DNA of 64,000 bases from Desulfuromusa sp. (GTDB lineage Bacteria; Desulfobacterota; Desulfuromonadia; Desulfuromonadales; Geopsychrobacteraceae): assembly GCA_016744595.1 (NCBI GenBank), contig JADGEB010000001.1, forward strand, positions 1 through 64,000. The letters are read 5' to 3'. The translations under genes were made by a program, and so were the position numbers. The notes under the pieces are model-generated. The model was not told where the DNA came from. It saw only the letters and a list, made by a program, of their open reading frames with translations, and did not search any database. Below are positions 30,859-40,471 of this stretch, piece by piece (position 1 is the first letter of the stretch; the number at the start of each line of letters is the position of its first letter).

Positions 30859-33528
30859 CTATTCCTCATCCAACACTCGTCTGACGGTTTGTAGTAGTTC
30901 TGGCAAGTCTAAAGGTTTCATACAGAAGGCATTAATCCCCTGTTTTTCAGCTTCCTCTTTGTTGATTTTACTGCTGTAACCAGTGCAGAGAATGGTTCGC
31001 ACATCGGGTTTGATTTTTTTGAGTTTCTGAATTAACTCCTGACCGGTAACATCTGGCATGGTTTGATCAGTGATCATCAAGTCAAAATGGTCAGGATTAG
31101 CGGCGAAGAGTTTCAGAGCTTCGCGGCTTTCAGTCATGGCTGTGACCCTGTACCCCTTTTCAGAAAGTAGCATTTCACCGATGCTGGCCAGCATTTCATC
31201 ATCATCAACAAAGAGGATTTTTTCTGTCCCTTCAGGCAGCAATTTCTGGGATGGTTCCGTTTTTGAAACTGTTTTGTTGGTAACTGGAAAGTAGATACTG
31301 AACACGGTTCCTTGATCGGGGATACTGTTGACTTTAATAACTCCGTCATGTTGGGCAACAATCCCTTGGACGGTTGCAAGCCCCATCCCGGCTCCTTTAT
31401 ATTCTTCTTTGGTGGTAAAGAAGGGGTCAAAGATTTTATCCAGAATATCAGCAGACATGCCGCAACCATTATCCTTGATACTCAACTTTGCATATCTGCC
31501 TGGCAACCCATTATACTGGGAGGGGATATCTCTTTGGCTGAGGTATGCAGGTTCCAGAGATACTATTAACTTCCCTTTTTCATCCATCGCTTGAATAGCG
31601 TTATTGCAGAGATTGACTAAAATTTCCTGAATTTGTGAGGCGTCGGCATGAATAAAGGAAAAGTTGCAATCAGGATCGACTATTTTCTGCAGATTGATGG
31701 TGGCAGGTAAGGTAGAGCTTAACAGGTTGATGGTTTCATCGATAATTGGCAGCAGTTGTATCGATGCTTTGTTTTGTTTTCCCTTGCGACTGTAGGTGAT
31801 AATTTGACTGACAATATCCCGGGAACGGAGGATGGCGATTTTAGCATTATTGAGAAGTTCTTGAACTTGAGGGTCTTGAATTCTCAACTGTGATAGTTCC
31901 ACATTGCCAAGGATGATACTAAGGTTGTTGTTAAAGTTATGTGCTATCCCTCCTGCCATATAACCGACAGCTTCCATTTTATGCTTCTGGCGTAGTTGCT
32001 CTTCAGCCGCTTTTCGGGCAGTGATATCTACAATAAAACCGATATAGTTGATGACATTGCCAGCAGAATCAAATCTAGCAGTTACTGTTAATCCAATTGG
32101 AACAATACTGCCATCTTTGCGAATGTATTCTTTCTCATATTGGACACTCTGATGTGCAAGGCTGAGTAAACTGAGTTCTTTCTCTTCAGAGGCCTGCCAT
32201 TTGGCAGGCGTCAGTATTTTATTCCAATTAACTTGTTGTAATTCTACGATGGAATATTGGGTGAGCTCAGAAAATGCGGCGTTACAATTCGCGAGCTTTC
32301 CATCTGGATACCCATAGGCAATCGCAATCGGAGCCGTTCGCACGATATTAGCCATTTCTTTTTCGCGCTTTATACTCCCTTTCAGTTGCTCTTCAACCAG
32401 TTTGCGATCAGTGATATCCCTGAATTCAATGACTCGAGCTTCATGTCCTCGATAGGGTATGTTTTTTCCTCTGATTGCCAGGGGATAGATGGAGTCGTCT
32501 TTGCGAACCCCCTCGACTTCATATCCTTTTTCATAGCCACTTCTGATATTTTGTAGAACCAGGTCTAGCGAATCTGGAGCAATAAGCTTTAATCCATCCA
32601 TGCCGATAAGTTCATCATGGCTGAAGCCGGTTATTTCGGACAAGCTTTGGTTGCAGTCAAGAATCTGACCTTGATCATGAATGATTACACCACCAAAAGA
32701 GGCATCGTGAAGTGCCTTGAAGCGTTCCCTGCTGTTTTCTAAGGCGATAGCCGACTGTTTGCGCTCAGTGATGTCGCGATTATTGCTTCGCCGGCCAGCG
32801 TAGTTTCCTTGATCATCAAAGACAGCATAGCAATGATGTTCGATCCAGCATTCTTCTCCGGACTTTGTCCTGATCGAGAACTCCAAGGCATGATCCGCGA
32901 TTTCACCACCATTATCCTCCATGTAATGCTGCTTAATGGCTTCTCTATGGGTTGGATTTATAAGTTCAAAGAAAAGCTGTGGGTTGGATATGAACTCTTC
33001 TTGGGCATAGCCTGTAATTCGTTCGCAGGAGGGAGACATATAAATATGTTCTCCTTGAGGGCTGAGCCACGACTCCCAATCAAAGGTATGATCGGCTAAA
33101 ATACGAAATTTTAACTCACTCTTCTGTAAAGCCTCTTCGACAATGAGCTGCTCGTTGATATCGACGATAGTCCACAGCGCCCCCTTTTTTGTCTGCTCTT
33201 GCTGCCCTGATATCCTGACCCAAAAGAGCGATCCATCTTTTCTTTTCGCTTGGTAACGTATGCTGTGAGGCTCATTTCGTAAGACCTTATTTAAAACTAA
33301 ATCACCAAAGCACTTATAAGACTCTTCAGAACGGTGCAGTATCTGGGCAGACAAGCCAACGACTTCGGTTGGCTGAGCATAGCCAAAGAAATCACAGAAA
33401 GATTGATTAACTTCTAGAATAATACGATTTTCATCTTCAACCAGCACACCGACATAAGGATTGTTAAATAGTTGCTCATACAATTTACTGGAATCTATTT
33501 GAGATGACCGCAAGTTGTTAGCCCCCAT
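30859..33528 (-). CDS. Soluble multi-PAS hybrid histidine kinase with C-terminal receiver
   Basis: 889 residues from ATG 33528 (AAGGA seven bases upstream; a longer frame to 33657 is rejected). No membrane segment. Four to five PAS/PAC units fill residues 1-520 (for example LYEQLFNNPYVGVLVEDENR; FRILADHTFDWESWL). Then HisKA with AGGIAHNFNNN, HATPase (LVNLCNNAIQAMD; GAGMGLATVQGIVAQH), and a receiver (ILFVDDDEM; MITDQTMPD; CMKPLDLP). It probably senses a cytoplasmic signal and passes phosphate to an unknown partner. Kinase and receiver regions are close paralogues of those in 55632-58232. Confidence 0.9.
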   Translation of the reverse strand: MGANNLRSSQIDSSKLYEQLFNNPYVGVLVEDENRIILEVNQSFCDFFGYAQPTEVVGLSAQILHRSEESYKCFGDLVLNKVLRNEPHSIRYQAKRKDGSLFWVRISGQQEQTKKGALWTIVDINEQLIVEEALQKSELKFRILADHTFDWESWLSPQGEHIYMSPSCERITGYAQEEFISNPQLFFELINPTHREAIKQHYMEDNGGEIADHALEFSIRTKSGEECWIEHHCYAVFDDQGNYAGRRSNNRDITERKQSAIALENSRERFKALHDASFGGVIIHDQGQILDCNQSLSEITGFSHDELIGMDGLKLIAPDSLDLVLQNIRSGYEKGYEVEGVRKDDSIYPLAIRGKNIPYRGHEARVIEFRDITDRKLVEEQLKGSIKREKEMANIVRTAPIAIAYGYPDGKLANCNAAFSELTQYSIVELQQVNWNKILTPAKWQASEEKELSLLSLAHQSVQYEKEYIRKDGSIVPIGLTVTARFDSAGNVINYIGFIVDITARKAAEEQLRQKHKMEAVGYMAGGIAHNFNNNLSIILGNVELSQLRIQDPQVQELLNNAKIAILRSRDIVSQIITYSRKGKQNKASIQLLPIIDETINLLSSTLPATINLQKIVDPDCNFSFIHADASQIQEILVNLCNNAIQAMDEKGKLIVSLEPAYLSQRDIPSQYNGLPGRYAKLSIKDNGCGMSADILDKIFDPFFTTKEEYKGAGMGLATVQGIVAQHDGVIKVNSIPDQGTVFSIYFPVTNKTVSKTEPSQKLLPEGTEKILFVDDDEMLASIGEMLLSEKGYRVTAMTESREALKLFAANPDHFDLMITDQTMPDVTGQELIQKLKKIKPDVRTILCTGYSSKINKEEAEKQGINAFCMKPLDLPELLQTVRRVLDEE

Positions 33529-33779
33529 GTTTAAGTCCTTATTTGTTGATCTAATAACGACAATTTCCATATGGTAGTGGCAAGGATTGGAGATGTCAAA
33601 TTGATAAGGGTTTCTTTTGTGAGGGGGTGCTATCTTATCAGACTTCGCTACCACCACAAGACCTAATGATTTTAGGGATGTAACCCTGAAACATAAGTTT
33701 TTCTGCCAATTTATGGATATTTCGACAGGCTGTTGGGTTTAAAGTTTATTTCATCAAGTTGAGTTGTTGTTGTTGATGT

Positions 33780-34535
33780 TTAACATTTTCCAACTGGAGC
33801 TAGGTAGATGGTGAATTCATCCGTACCATCAACTCCCAGCAATTGATCCATCAACTCTTGATGGTAGGCTGCGATGGCACAGGTTCCGCAGCCGATCGCT
33901 TCGCTGGCTAAGTAAAGGTTCTGGCAAACATGTCCGACATCCATCAAAATCACACGATGAGCAGCCGTAGTGTATCGCCATTCAGTACGATAGGGGATAG
34001 TTGTCCAGACAAAAGTGACTGGAGCTGCGGCAGTAAATCGCTGCCCAAGAGTGGCAGAAGGTAGCTTTTCGACCAGGTCTTCATCCTCTTGTTCCAGAAC
34101 CAATGTATGTTCAATTGGCAAGTAACGGTAGATGCCTGCACTTAGCCCTTCCACATTAGATACCAGCAAATAGGTTTCAAACGCATGGCGGCAACCCGCT
34201 GAAGGAACAGTCCGTAGCGCTGATCCCGATGCGAGTTCAGCTTTTATTCCCTGAGTCGACCAAAGCAAGAAAGCAAGTTCTGCCAGAGAGAGTGATCCAG
34301 CTTTGAACCGACGGTGGCTTTTACGGTTGTTGATGGCGTCGAGAAGATCCGTTCCACGGAAATCAACCCACTCCTCCGGACCCGGAAGATCAATCACCTT
34401 TTGTTCCGGGAGTGGTGGTTTTTGCACCGGTGGTGGCTCAATCCCTTGATGTTGATCGGTGAAACGAAAATTGATAGTTTGCCTCAACGAGTCTTTCAGA
34501 AAATTACGATGCTCGGCAATTATGTTTTTGTCCAT
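33780..34535 (-). CDS. SagB/ThcOx-type nitroreductase-family oxidoreductase
   Basis: 251 residues from ATG 34535; AAGGAG lies ten bases upstream, inside a possible longer frame that starts at 34562. The protein has an N-terminal extension rich in Pro (EPPPVQKPPLPEQ), then the nitroreductase fold with NRKSHRRFKAGSLSLAEL (FMN phosphate contact), VPSAGCRHAFETYLLV, and C-terminal DVGHVCQNLYLASEAIGCGTC. SagB-type enzymes oxidise azolines in peptide natural products, but many stand-alone members have unknown substrates. No YcaO, precursor peptide or transporter gene is adjacent here. Confidence 0.85.
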   Translation of the reverse strand: MDKNIIAEHRNFLKDSLRQTINFRFTDQHQGIEPPPVQKPPLPEQKVIDLPGPEEWVDFRGTDLLDAINNRKSHRRFKAGSLSLAELAFLLWSTQGIKAELASGSALRTVPSAGCRHAFETYLLVSNVEGLSAGIYRYLPIEHTLVLEQEDEDLVEKLPSATLGQRFTAAAPVTFVWTTIPYRTEWRYTTAAHRVILMDVGHVCQNLYLASEAIGCGTCAIAAYHQELMDQLLGVDGTDEFTIYLAPVGKC

Positions 34536-34749
34536 AGGTGACTCACTCCTTATCAGGATCATTAGATCGTGATGTTTTCGTGTTTATTTATTGAACAGTT
34601 TAAAATTGTGATTTTAAGCAAAATTATCTCTGCGGATATGGGCTTGTTCTCTTGATATCCTCCTCATTAAGGCGTTGTTTTCCCCTATTGTAGCTGCTAT
34701 GTTCATCAAGTGAAAGCGATAGAAAAATAATTTTGAAGGAGCTTTAGCA

Positions 34750-35898
34750 GTGGGTTGGTTAGCCAATAGAGAAAAGCGTTCCTTCGTTATTCAGCTTGGC
34801 CTTGCGCTTATGCTGATGGCTGTTTCCTATATTATTGTACAGAACGTTCGTGACAACCTTGCAGTTGTGGGGATAAGGGTTGATTTTGGTTTTTTGAGCG
34901 GGGAAGCAGGTTTCGATGTCAACGAATCACTGATTGCTTACTCAGCATCTGATAGCTATGCGCGTGTGCTGTTGGTTGGTTTTCTCAATACCTTGGAATT
35001 ATCAATACTTTGTATTGTGGGATCAACGCTGATCGGTGTCGTGATGGGAATTATCCGTGCTGGCAATAACTGGCTCGGTAGTCGTCTGGCATTGGCCTAT
35101 GTGGAGCTTTTTAGAAACCTGCCAAAGCTTTTGATTCTTCTGGCCGTTTTCGTGGTTATGGTCAATCGACTTCCGATTGTGCGCCAAGCCTGGAACATCT
35201 TAGACGGTATCTATATTTCTAACCGTGCATTTTATTTTCCCACATTGATTTGGGATGATAGAATAATTTTTGTTCTGGTGGGTCTTGTCTTCTGGTTTTT
35301 TGCCGCTATTTTTTGGGGTCGGTACGTTCACTGTCGTCAAGACATTACCGGTCAACGGTTACCCGTAGCATGGCCGGTGATTGGATCTTTCCTGATCGTA
35401 CTACTGTTGATCTCAAGTTTGTTCGACATTCCATATCAGTTTTCCGTCCCTGTTTTTAAAGGTTTTGATTTTAGCGGTGGGGGACGGTTATCCGTCCAGT
35501 TTGTTGCATTGGCAATCACATTGAGTATCTACCATGGTGGACAAATTACCGAGTTAGTTCGAGGTGGGATTCAGTCTGTTTCAAGGTCGCAGATTGAGGC
35601 GGCTAATGCGTTGGGCTTAAAATCGGGACAGATTACTCGACTGGTAATCTTGCCACAAGCTCTGCGGATGATCATCCCACCAATGGGAAACCAATACCTC
35701 AACCTGATTAAAAATACATCCATCGCTCTGGCAATTGGTTATTCGGATCTTGTATCAGTGATGAGTACTTCCATTAATCAGACTTTTCGACCCATCGAAC
35801 TTATGTCGATTACGATGATGACTTATCTGGCTATCAGTCTGTTGGTTACCGCTTTTCTTAACTGGTTCAATGCTCGTACCAGAATCGTGGAGAATTAA
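34750..35898 (+). CDS. aapQ: General L-amino-acid ABC transporter permease, AapQ/BztB-type
   Basis: 382 residues from GTG 34750 (AAGGAG eight bases upstream). First TM at about 14-35, a periplasmic insert, then a HisM-type permease core with the EAA loop (QIEAANALGLKSGQITRLVILPQALRMIIPPMGNQ, described here by its key residues E-A-A and the RxIxP tail). Length and a large extra loop match AapQ. Forms the membrane pore with AapM. Three-gene operon aapQ-aapM-aapJ; the ATPase (aapP) is not in the window. Confidence 0.87.
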   Translation: MGWLANREKRSFVIQLGLALMLMAVSYIIVQNVRDNLAVVGIRVDFGFLSGEAGFDVNESLIAYSASDSYARVLLVGFLNTLELSILCIVGSTLIGVVMGIIRAGNNWLGSRLALAYVELFRNLPKLLILLAVFVVMVNRLPIVRQAWNILDGIYISNRAFYFPTLIWDDRIIFVLVGLVFWFFAAIFWGRYVHCRQDITGQRLPVAWPVIGSFLIVLLLISSLFDIPYQFSVPVFKGFDFSGGGRLSVQFVALAITLSIYHGGQITELVRGGIQSVSRSQIEAANALGLKSGQITRLVILPQALRMIIPPMGNQYLNLIKNTSIALAIGYSDLVSVMSTSINQTFRPIELMSITMMTYLAISLLVTAFLNWFNARTRIVEN

Positions 35899-35902
35899 TT
35901 AA

Positions 35903-36979
35903 GTGGGAAATACAGACAAACAAGATGTGGTATTGCCCCCTGAGATCAAGTTCGTTCTGTTCCGCTGGATACGAAAAAACCTGTTCAATAATATTTTTGA
36001 TAGCATTGTCACTTTGAGCGTGGTGTCATTTCTCCTGTGGATTGTGCCGACGGTTTTCTCCTGGGTTTTTATTGACGCTGTAGGTTTTGGCGGCGATGAA
36101 GCGCTTTGCCGGTCAGCAACCGGAGCTTGCTGGCCGTTCATGCGGGAAAAGGCACGGCTTATTCTTTTTGGAACGTATCCTTATGCTGAACAATGGCGAG
36201 CGGCTCTGGCAAGTTTGATTGTTATCGGACTTGTGGGTACTTTGATGTTCAAACGTTTAACTGTAAGGCTGATGATACTTCTCTGGGTTGTCGGTGGAGC
36301 CCTGTTTGTCGGACTCATGCTGGGTCACGTTATGGGGTTGTCTGCTGTGCAGACGGTTCAGTGGAATGGACTTCCGGTCTTTCTTCTGCTCTCCGTCTTC
36401 AGTCTTGCCGCTGCATTTCCCCTTGGAGTTGTCCTGGCTCTTGCCCGCCACCAGAATCAACATCTTCTCATTCGGAGCCTTGCGACTGGGTATATCGAGT
36501 TAATCCGGGGGGTTCCACTGTTGACGGTGCTTTTTATGGGTTTATTCATTCTTCCCATGATCATGCCCCCAGGGTTTTACATTGAACCATTGTTTGCGGT
36601 TCTGGTCGCACTATTGTTGTTTCATGCGGCTTACATTGCTGAAGATATCAGGGGTGGGCTGCAAATTTTGCCATCGGGACAGTTTGAAGCTGCTGACAGT
36701 CTCGGTTTGAACTACCGGCATAAGGTGGTACTGGTTATTTTACCACAGGCGATCAAAAAAGCTCTTCCAGCCATCTTTAATACGCTGATCGGTGCATATA
36801 AAGATACCTCTCTGGTGGTAATCGTCGGGATCCACGATATGCTCTCTACGGCCAAGATGGCTTACAGTGATCCGGGCTGGCAGAGGTATGGTCTTGAAGC
36901 CTATTTCTTCGTCGGAATCTGGTATTTTGTTTCCTGTTGGTGTTTATCCGCTTATGGTCGTCGCTTGGAGCGGGTGTAG
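35903..36979 (+). CDS. aapM: General L-amino-acid ABC transporter permease, AapM/BztC-type
   Basis: 358 residues from GTG 35903, four bases after the aapQ stop (GGAG nine bases upstream). N-terminal TM (VSFLLWIVPTVFSWVFI), then the conserved soluble WPFMREKARLILFGTYP insert typical of AapM, and a permease core with the EAA loop (FEAADSLGLNYRHKVVLVIL). Pairs with AapQ. Coupled in the operon before the binding protein. Confidence 0.88.
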   Translation: MGNTDKQDVVLPPEIKFVLFRWIRKNLFNNIFDSIVTLSVVSFLLWIVPTVFSWVFIDAVGFGGDEALCRSATGACWPFMREKARLILFGTYPYAEQWRAALASLIVIGLVGTLMFKRLTVRLMILLWVVGGALFVGLMLGHVMGLSAVQTVQWNGLPVFLLLSVFSLAAAFPLGVVLALARHQNQHLLIRSLATGYIELIRGVPLLTVLFMGLFILPMIMPPGFYIEPLFAVLVALLLFHAAYIAEDIRGGLQILPSGQFEAADSLGLNYRHKVVLVILPQAIKKALPAIFNTLIGAYKDTSLVVIVGIHDMLSTAKMAYSDPGWQRYGLEAYFFVGIWYFVSCWCLSAYGRRLERV

Positions 36980-37090
36980 TTGAATTAATACTGTTTCTGA
37001 AGATTAAGATCGTTTTTACCAGAGAGTTTATTTGTCTCTACTGGTGTTGGGATGGATAGTCATTTAACTTTTATCAGGGAGGTATTTCGT

Positions 37091-38134
37091 ATGAGACGTA
37101 TTGTTTTTTTTGCCCTAGTGTTGTTGACAGTGACGACTGTATTTGTAACGCAGGCCGTGGCTGGATCTGTTCTGGATGAAATCAAGGCAGAAGGGAAGGT
37201 TGTCTGTCTTGTTAATACCAACTCCCCAGGTTTTTCGACCCCGGACAGCAAGGGTGTTTTTCAAGGATTTAATACCGATTTTTGTAGAATGGCGGGCGCT
37301 GCAATTTTTGGTGATACTGACAAAGCAGATATCCGGGGGATCGGTTTTTCTGACAGCATGAAGACAATTGTTGCTCGTAAAGCGCACATGGCATCCCGTA
37401 GCATTACTAATACCGGTACTCGTGACGCAGATCCGGGATTGGCTTTTGTCGTTACGACATTCTACGACGGACAGGGTTTTATGGTTGCCAATAGTCTCGG
37501 GGTTAAATCGGCCAATGAGCTAGACGGAGCCACTGTGTGTGCTGAAGAAGGCTCGACCACGTTGCTGAATATTGCAGACTGGTTCGGAAACCGGAAGATG
37601 AGCTATAAAGTAGAAAATATTGGCGATAAAACGGCACGTTTGCAGGCTTTTTACGCTGGTAAATGTGATGTTCTCGCAAGTGACTATACGGCCCTTTTGT
37701 CCGATCGTCAGCTGGCTCCCAACCCGAGTGGCTATACTATTCTGCCAGAAATTATTTCGAATGAACCTTTGACCTTGGTGTCCAGACCGGATCAGGATCT
37801 GGAGGCGATCCTTTTTTGGGGTTTTCAGGTAATGCTTACTGCAGAGCAGCACGGCATCACTTCACAGAACGTTGACAGCATCGTCAAGGATCTCGACAAT
37901 CAACCAAAATCGGTGAGACGTCTTCTTGGAGAGGATAGTGCCGTGGGAGATATGGCAGAGAAGCTGCAAATTCCCCGTAGCTGGGCCTATAACATTATCA
38001 AGCAGGTTGGCAATTATGGTGAGGTATTTGAGCGGCATCTTGGTGAAAGCACTGTGTTTAAACTTGTCCGCAAGGGCACTCCAAATGATTTGAGTTCACG
38101 CGGTGGGCTTATGTATGCTTACCCGATACGCTAA
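37091..38134 (+). CDS. aapJ: General L-amino-acid ABC transporter substrate-binding protein, AapJ/BztA-type
   Basis: 347 residues from ATG 37091 (GGAGG eight bases upstream). Signal peptide about 1-25 (FALVLLTVTTVFVTQAVAG). Then type-II periplasmic binding fold with AapJ features: FQGFNTDFCRMAGAAIFGD, ITNTGTRDADPG, YDGQGFMV, CAEEGSTTLLNIADWF, LPEIISNEPL. Typical members bind Asp, Glu, Gln or basic amino acids. The gene is last in the operon (usually first, as aapJQMP), and is closed by the hairpin at 38187. The arginase gene directly downstream hints at arginine use. Confidence 0.88.
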   Translation: MRRIVFFALVLLTVTTVFVTQAVAGSVLDEIKAEGKVVCLVNTNSPGFSTPDSKGVFQGFNTDFCRMAGAAIFGDTDKADIRGIGFSDSMKTIVARKAHMASRSITNTGTRDADPGLAFVVTTFYDGQGFMVANSLGVKSANELDGATVCAEEGSTTLLNIADWFGNRKMSYKVENIGDKTARLQAFYAGKCDVLASDYTALLSDRQLAPNPSGYTILPEIISNEPLTLVSRPDQDLEAILFWGFQVMLTAEQHGITSQNVDSIVKDLDNQPKSVRRLLGEDSAVGDMAEKLQIPRSWAYNIIKQVGNYGEVFERHLGESTVFKLVRKGTPNDLSSRGGLMYAYPIR

Positions 38135-38186
38135 AATATTTACAACTGATCCAGACAACTCTAAAAAGATCCTTTAAATGCAGTGG

Positions 38187-38220
38187 CAATCCCCCAGTGT
38201 CAGCTGACACTGGGGGATTG
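38187..38220 (+). terminator. Terminator hairpin after aapJ
   Basis: A perfect 17-bp palindrome with no unpaired centre: CAATCCCCCAGTGTCAG followed by CTGACACTGGGGGATTG, about 52 bp after the aapJ stop. It is followed by a T/G-rich but short tail (TGTGCTT), so termination efficiency is uncertain. The arginase gene starts 47 bp later and could be partly read through. Confidence 0.6.
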
Positions 38221-38266
38221 TGCTTGCTATAGGTAGATAAATGGAACAATCAGAAGGATTGAGCAG

Positions 38267-39160
38267 ATGACATCTAAGCCTATTCGTATTATCGGGGTTC
38301 CCATCGACTTGGGACAGAGTCAGCGCGGGGTCGATATGGGGCCAAGTGCTATTCGCTATGCCGGGCTATCGGCACGGCTTAAATCTTTGGGCTATCAACT
38401 TCATGATGAGGGAAACCTTTATGTCCCAGTGCGTGATTCCCTTGCAGATCAACATAGCGGCGATTTTCTGGGAGCAGTGCAGCAAGTTTGCCAGGTGGCC
38501 TATGAAGCTGCGGCAGAGACTGTCGCTGCTGGTGAAATTCCACTGTTTCTTGGTGGCGACCACTCGTTGTCGATTGGAACTATCGGGGGTGTGAGTCATG
38601 ATGACTCGGTTGGCGTGATCTGGGTGGATGCGCATGGTGATGCAAATTCTCCAGAAACATCACCTTCGGGAAATATCCATGGAATGCCAGTGGCAACTTT
38701 GCTCGGAGATGGCTATCCCGAACTGGTTAATATCGGTCGACCGGGGGCAAAACTATCCGGGAAAGATGTTGTGATGATTGGTATCCGTGATTTGGATAGT
38801 GCCGAGCGTGATTGGTTGAAACAGAGCGGGGTCAAAGTTTATACCATGCGTGATCTTGATGAACGGGGGATGGGAGTTGTGACCCGTGAAGCATTGGATC
38901 ACTTGAGTACCCATAATCGTCTTCATATCAGTGTCGATATGGATGCCCTCGATCCGAATATCGCTCCGGGCGTTGGAACCCCCTCTCCCGGTGGATTGAG
39001 CTGCCGTGAAGCGCAATTGTTGATGGAAATTATTGCTGATACGGGAAAACTGGCTTCTGCCGATATTGTGGAAATTAACCCGATTCTTGATCATGAAAAT
39101 TGTACCGCAAAGATGGCGGTAGAATTGGCAACATCGTTGTTTGGGAAGAGTATTTTTTAG
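38267..39160 (+). CDS. rocF: Arginase (ureohydrolase family)
   Basis: 297 residues, ribosome binding site AAGGA. Ureohydrolase binuclear Mn2+ motifs: [18 protein letters not shown] and [18 protein letters not shown]. The N-terminal [20 protein letters not shown] and the [10 protein letters not shown] substrate loop (arginine versus agmatine) point to arginase rather than agmatinase. Reaction: L-arginine + H2O to ornithine + urea. Sits between the amino-acid transporter operon and the alanine genes, consistent with amino-acid catabolism. Confidence 0.9.
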   Translation: MTSKPIRIIGVPIDLGQSQRGVDMGPSAIRYAGLSARLKSLGYQLHDEGNLYVPVRDSLADQHSGDFLGAVQQVCQVAYEAAAETVAAGEIPLFLGGDHSLSIGTIGGVSHDDSVGVIWVDAHGDANSPETSPSGNIHGMPVATLLGDGYPELVNIGRPGAKLSGKDVVMIGIRDLDSAERDWLKQSGVKVYTMRDLDERGMGVVTREALDHLSTHNRLHISVDMDALDPNIAPGVGTPSPGGLSCREAQLLMEIIADTGKLASADIVEINPILDHENCTAKMAVELATSLFGKSIF

Positions 39161-39173
39161 AGGTTTGTCAGCC

Positions 39174-39196
39174 TTTCCATAAATTTACTGTGGAAA
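39174..39196. terminator. Small hairpin between convergent genes
   Basis: TTTCCA and TGGAAA form a 6-bp stem (loop 11) between the convergent arginase and DsrE-like genes, 14 bp after the arginase stop. No T run follows, so this is a weak terminator candidate at best. Confidence 0.3.
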
Positions 39197-39210
39197 ATCC
39201 TGATACGTCT

Positions 39211-39693
39211 CTATTCCATCGGGACTAATGCATAGCCTTGGTTTTGATAACCAATCAAGGATATGTAGCCATTGGCTACGACCTTGATGTACGGAAGAAA
39301 ATCACTCGTATCGATTTTTGACAGGCGGGCAGCAATTGAGCACTGCTCTAAGGGAAAGCCCAGTTGACCCAAGTGTTTCAGCAAGGTTTCAATTTTCTGT
39401 TTTTTCTCACTATCTTCCTGATCAATATATGTATCGCCAGTGGTCAAAAAGTTGCTGGCCTTACCACGAAAAGCCAAAATAAACTTGGGAGCCGTCCCCG
39501 CAGTTTTGAGCTGTTGGTAAGTTGTTTCGATTAATTGTAATCGCAGAGCAAGAATATCTGGATCTCCCTGGTTAATGTCGAAAACGACTTTGGTTTCAGT
39601 GAGCCCATGAAGTGCGTTCTGATTGTTAAATCCAGCTGCAAAAATAAGGTTAAGTGGAAGAAGCAGAGATGCGAAGAGGAGTAGGCTTTTCAT
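39211..39693 (-). CDS. Exported DsrE-like protein
   Basis: 160 residues with a signal peptide at about 1-20 (LLLFASLLLPLNLIFAAG), then a DsrE/F-like alpha/beta fold: VVFDINQGDPDILALRLQLI, FILAFRGKASNFLT, and QLGFPLEQCSIAARL. Periplasmic DsrE-like proteins are common in sulfur-cycle bacteria; the mechanism is not known. One Cys (in EQCSIAA) lies where DsrE family members may carry a reactive Cys. Monocistronic. Confidence 0.7.
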   Translation of the reverse strand: MKSLLLFASLLLPLNLIFAAGFNNQNALHGLTETKVVFDINQGDPDILALRLQLIETTYQQLKTAGTAPKFILAFRGKASNFLTTGDTYIDQEDSEKKQKIETLLKHLGQLGFPLEQCSIAARLSKIDTSDFLPYIKVVANGYISLIGYQNQGYALVPME

Positions 39694-39855
39694 GGTGGAC
39701 TCCTTTACTTTGCAGATACAAATTATTATAACGTCTAATTATTACTCTAGCCGTGTTGGAATCATGAGCACAAGGGGTATGATTGTTTTTTGTCTTTTGC
39801 AAATGACGGATCGGGGGAAATTAATGGTTGTCTGATAGGATAGTTGAAGAGGCCT

Positions 39856-40332
39856 CTATATGGGCATTTCAGTTTTCTTCATGACAGTTTTAAGGGCAAA
39901 TGAAGATTGAACCCGCAAAACACCAGGAATTCCGGTGAGGCGGTTGTGAATACGCATGTAATCATCGTTGTTGCTGACAATGACCCGAAGGAGAAAATCA
40001 CTGTCACCCGACATCAAATAGCACTCCATCACTTCTTTGACTTGGACGATCTCTTTTTCGAAATGTTGCAGTTTCTCCTGCTGCTGACCCTCCAATGTTA
40101 CCCGGACAAAAACATTACCCGGTTTGCCGATCGCGGCTTGATCAATCAGCATGACATATTTGTCTATAATACCGTTCTGTTCAAGTAGGCGAACTCGGCG
40201 TATACAAGCAGATTCAGAGAGTTTGACTCTGTCTGCCAGCTGCACATAAGTAAGCCGTCCATCTTTTTGTAAAGCAGACAGAATTCTTTGATCAATTGCA
40301 TCTATTTGATTTTTTCGTGGAATCCGTGACAT
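39856..40332 (-). CDS. Lrp/AsnC-family regulator
   Basis: 158 residues from ATG 40332; a longer frame to 40557 would run across the divergent promoter and start of alanine dehydrogenase and is rejected. N-terminal HTH (IDQRILSALQKDGRLTYVQL; LSESACIRRVRLLEQNGII) and C-terminal RAM/ligand domain (VMECYLMSGDSDFLLRVIV). Divergent from ald with a 139-bp shared region, the usual arrangement for a regulator of alanine dehydrogenase responding to alanine. Confidence 0.9.
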   Translation of the reverse strand: MSRIPRKNQIDAIDQRILSALQKDGRLTYVQLADRVKLSESACIRRVRLLEQNGIIDKYVMLIDQAAIGKPGNVFVRVTLEGQQQEKLQHFEKEIVQVKEVMECYLMSGDSDFLLRVIVSNNDDYMRIHNRLTGIPGVLRVQSSFALKTVMKKTEMPI

Positions 40333-40402
40333 TTTTAAATAATAGCAATGGAATTCAGCAAATAACAGTTTTTTATTTTTGATTATGCAAGAAAATAAAC
40401 TT

Positions 40403-40431
40403 TTGAAGGTGATAAACTTTCCAGATATAAA
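40403..40431 (+). promoter_or_regulatory. Sigma-70 promoter for ald
   Basis: TTGAAG (40403-40408) and TATAAA (40426-40431) are separated by exactly 17 bp, 41 bp before the ald start. The upstream part of the region is very AT-rich, suiting Lrp-type binding. Confidence 0.6.
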
Positions 40432-40471
40432 GTAGTTGCGTCTGTTAATCATGACTTTAAAGGAGTCTGCC

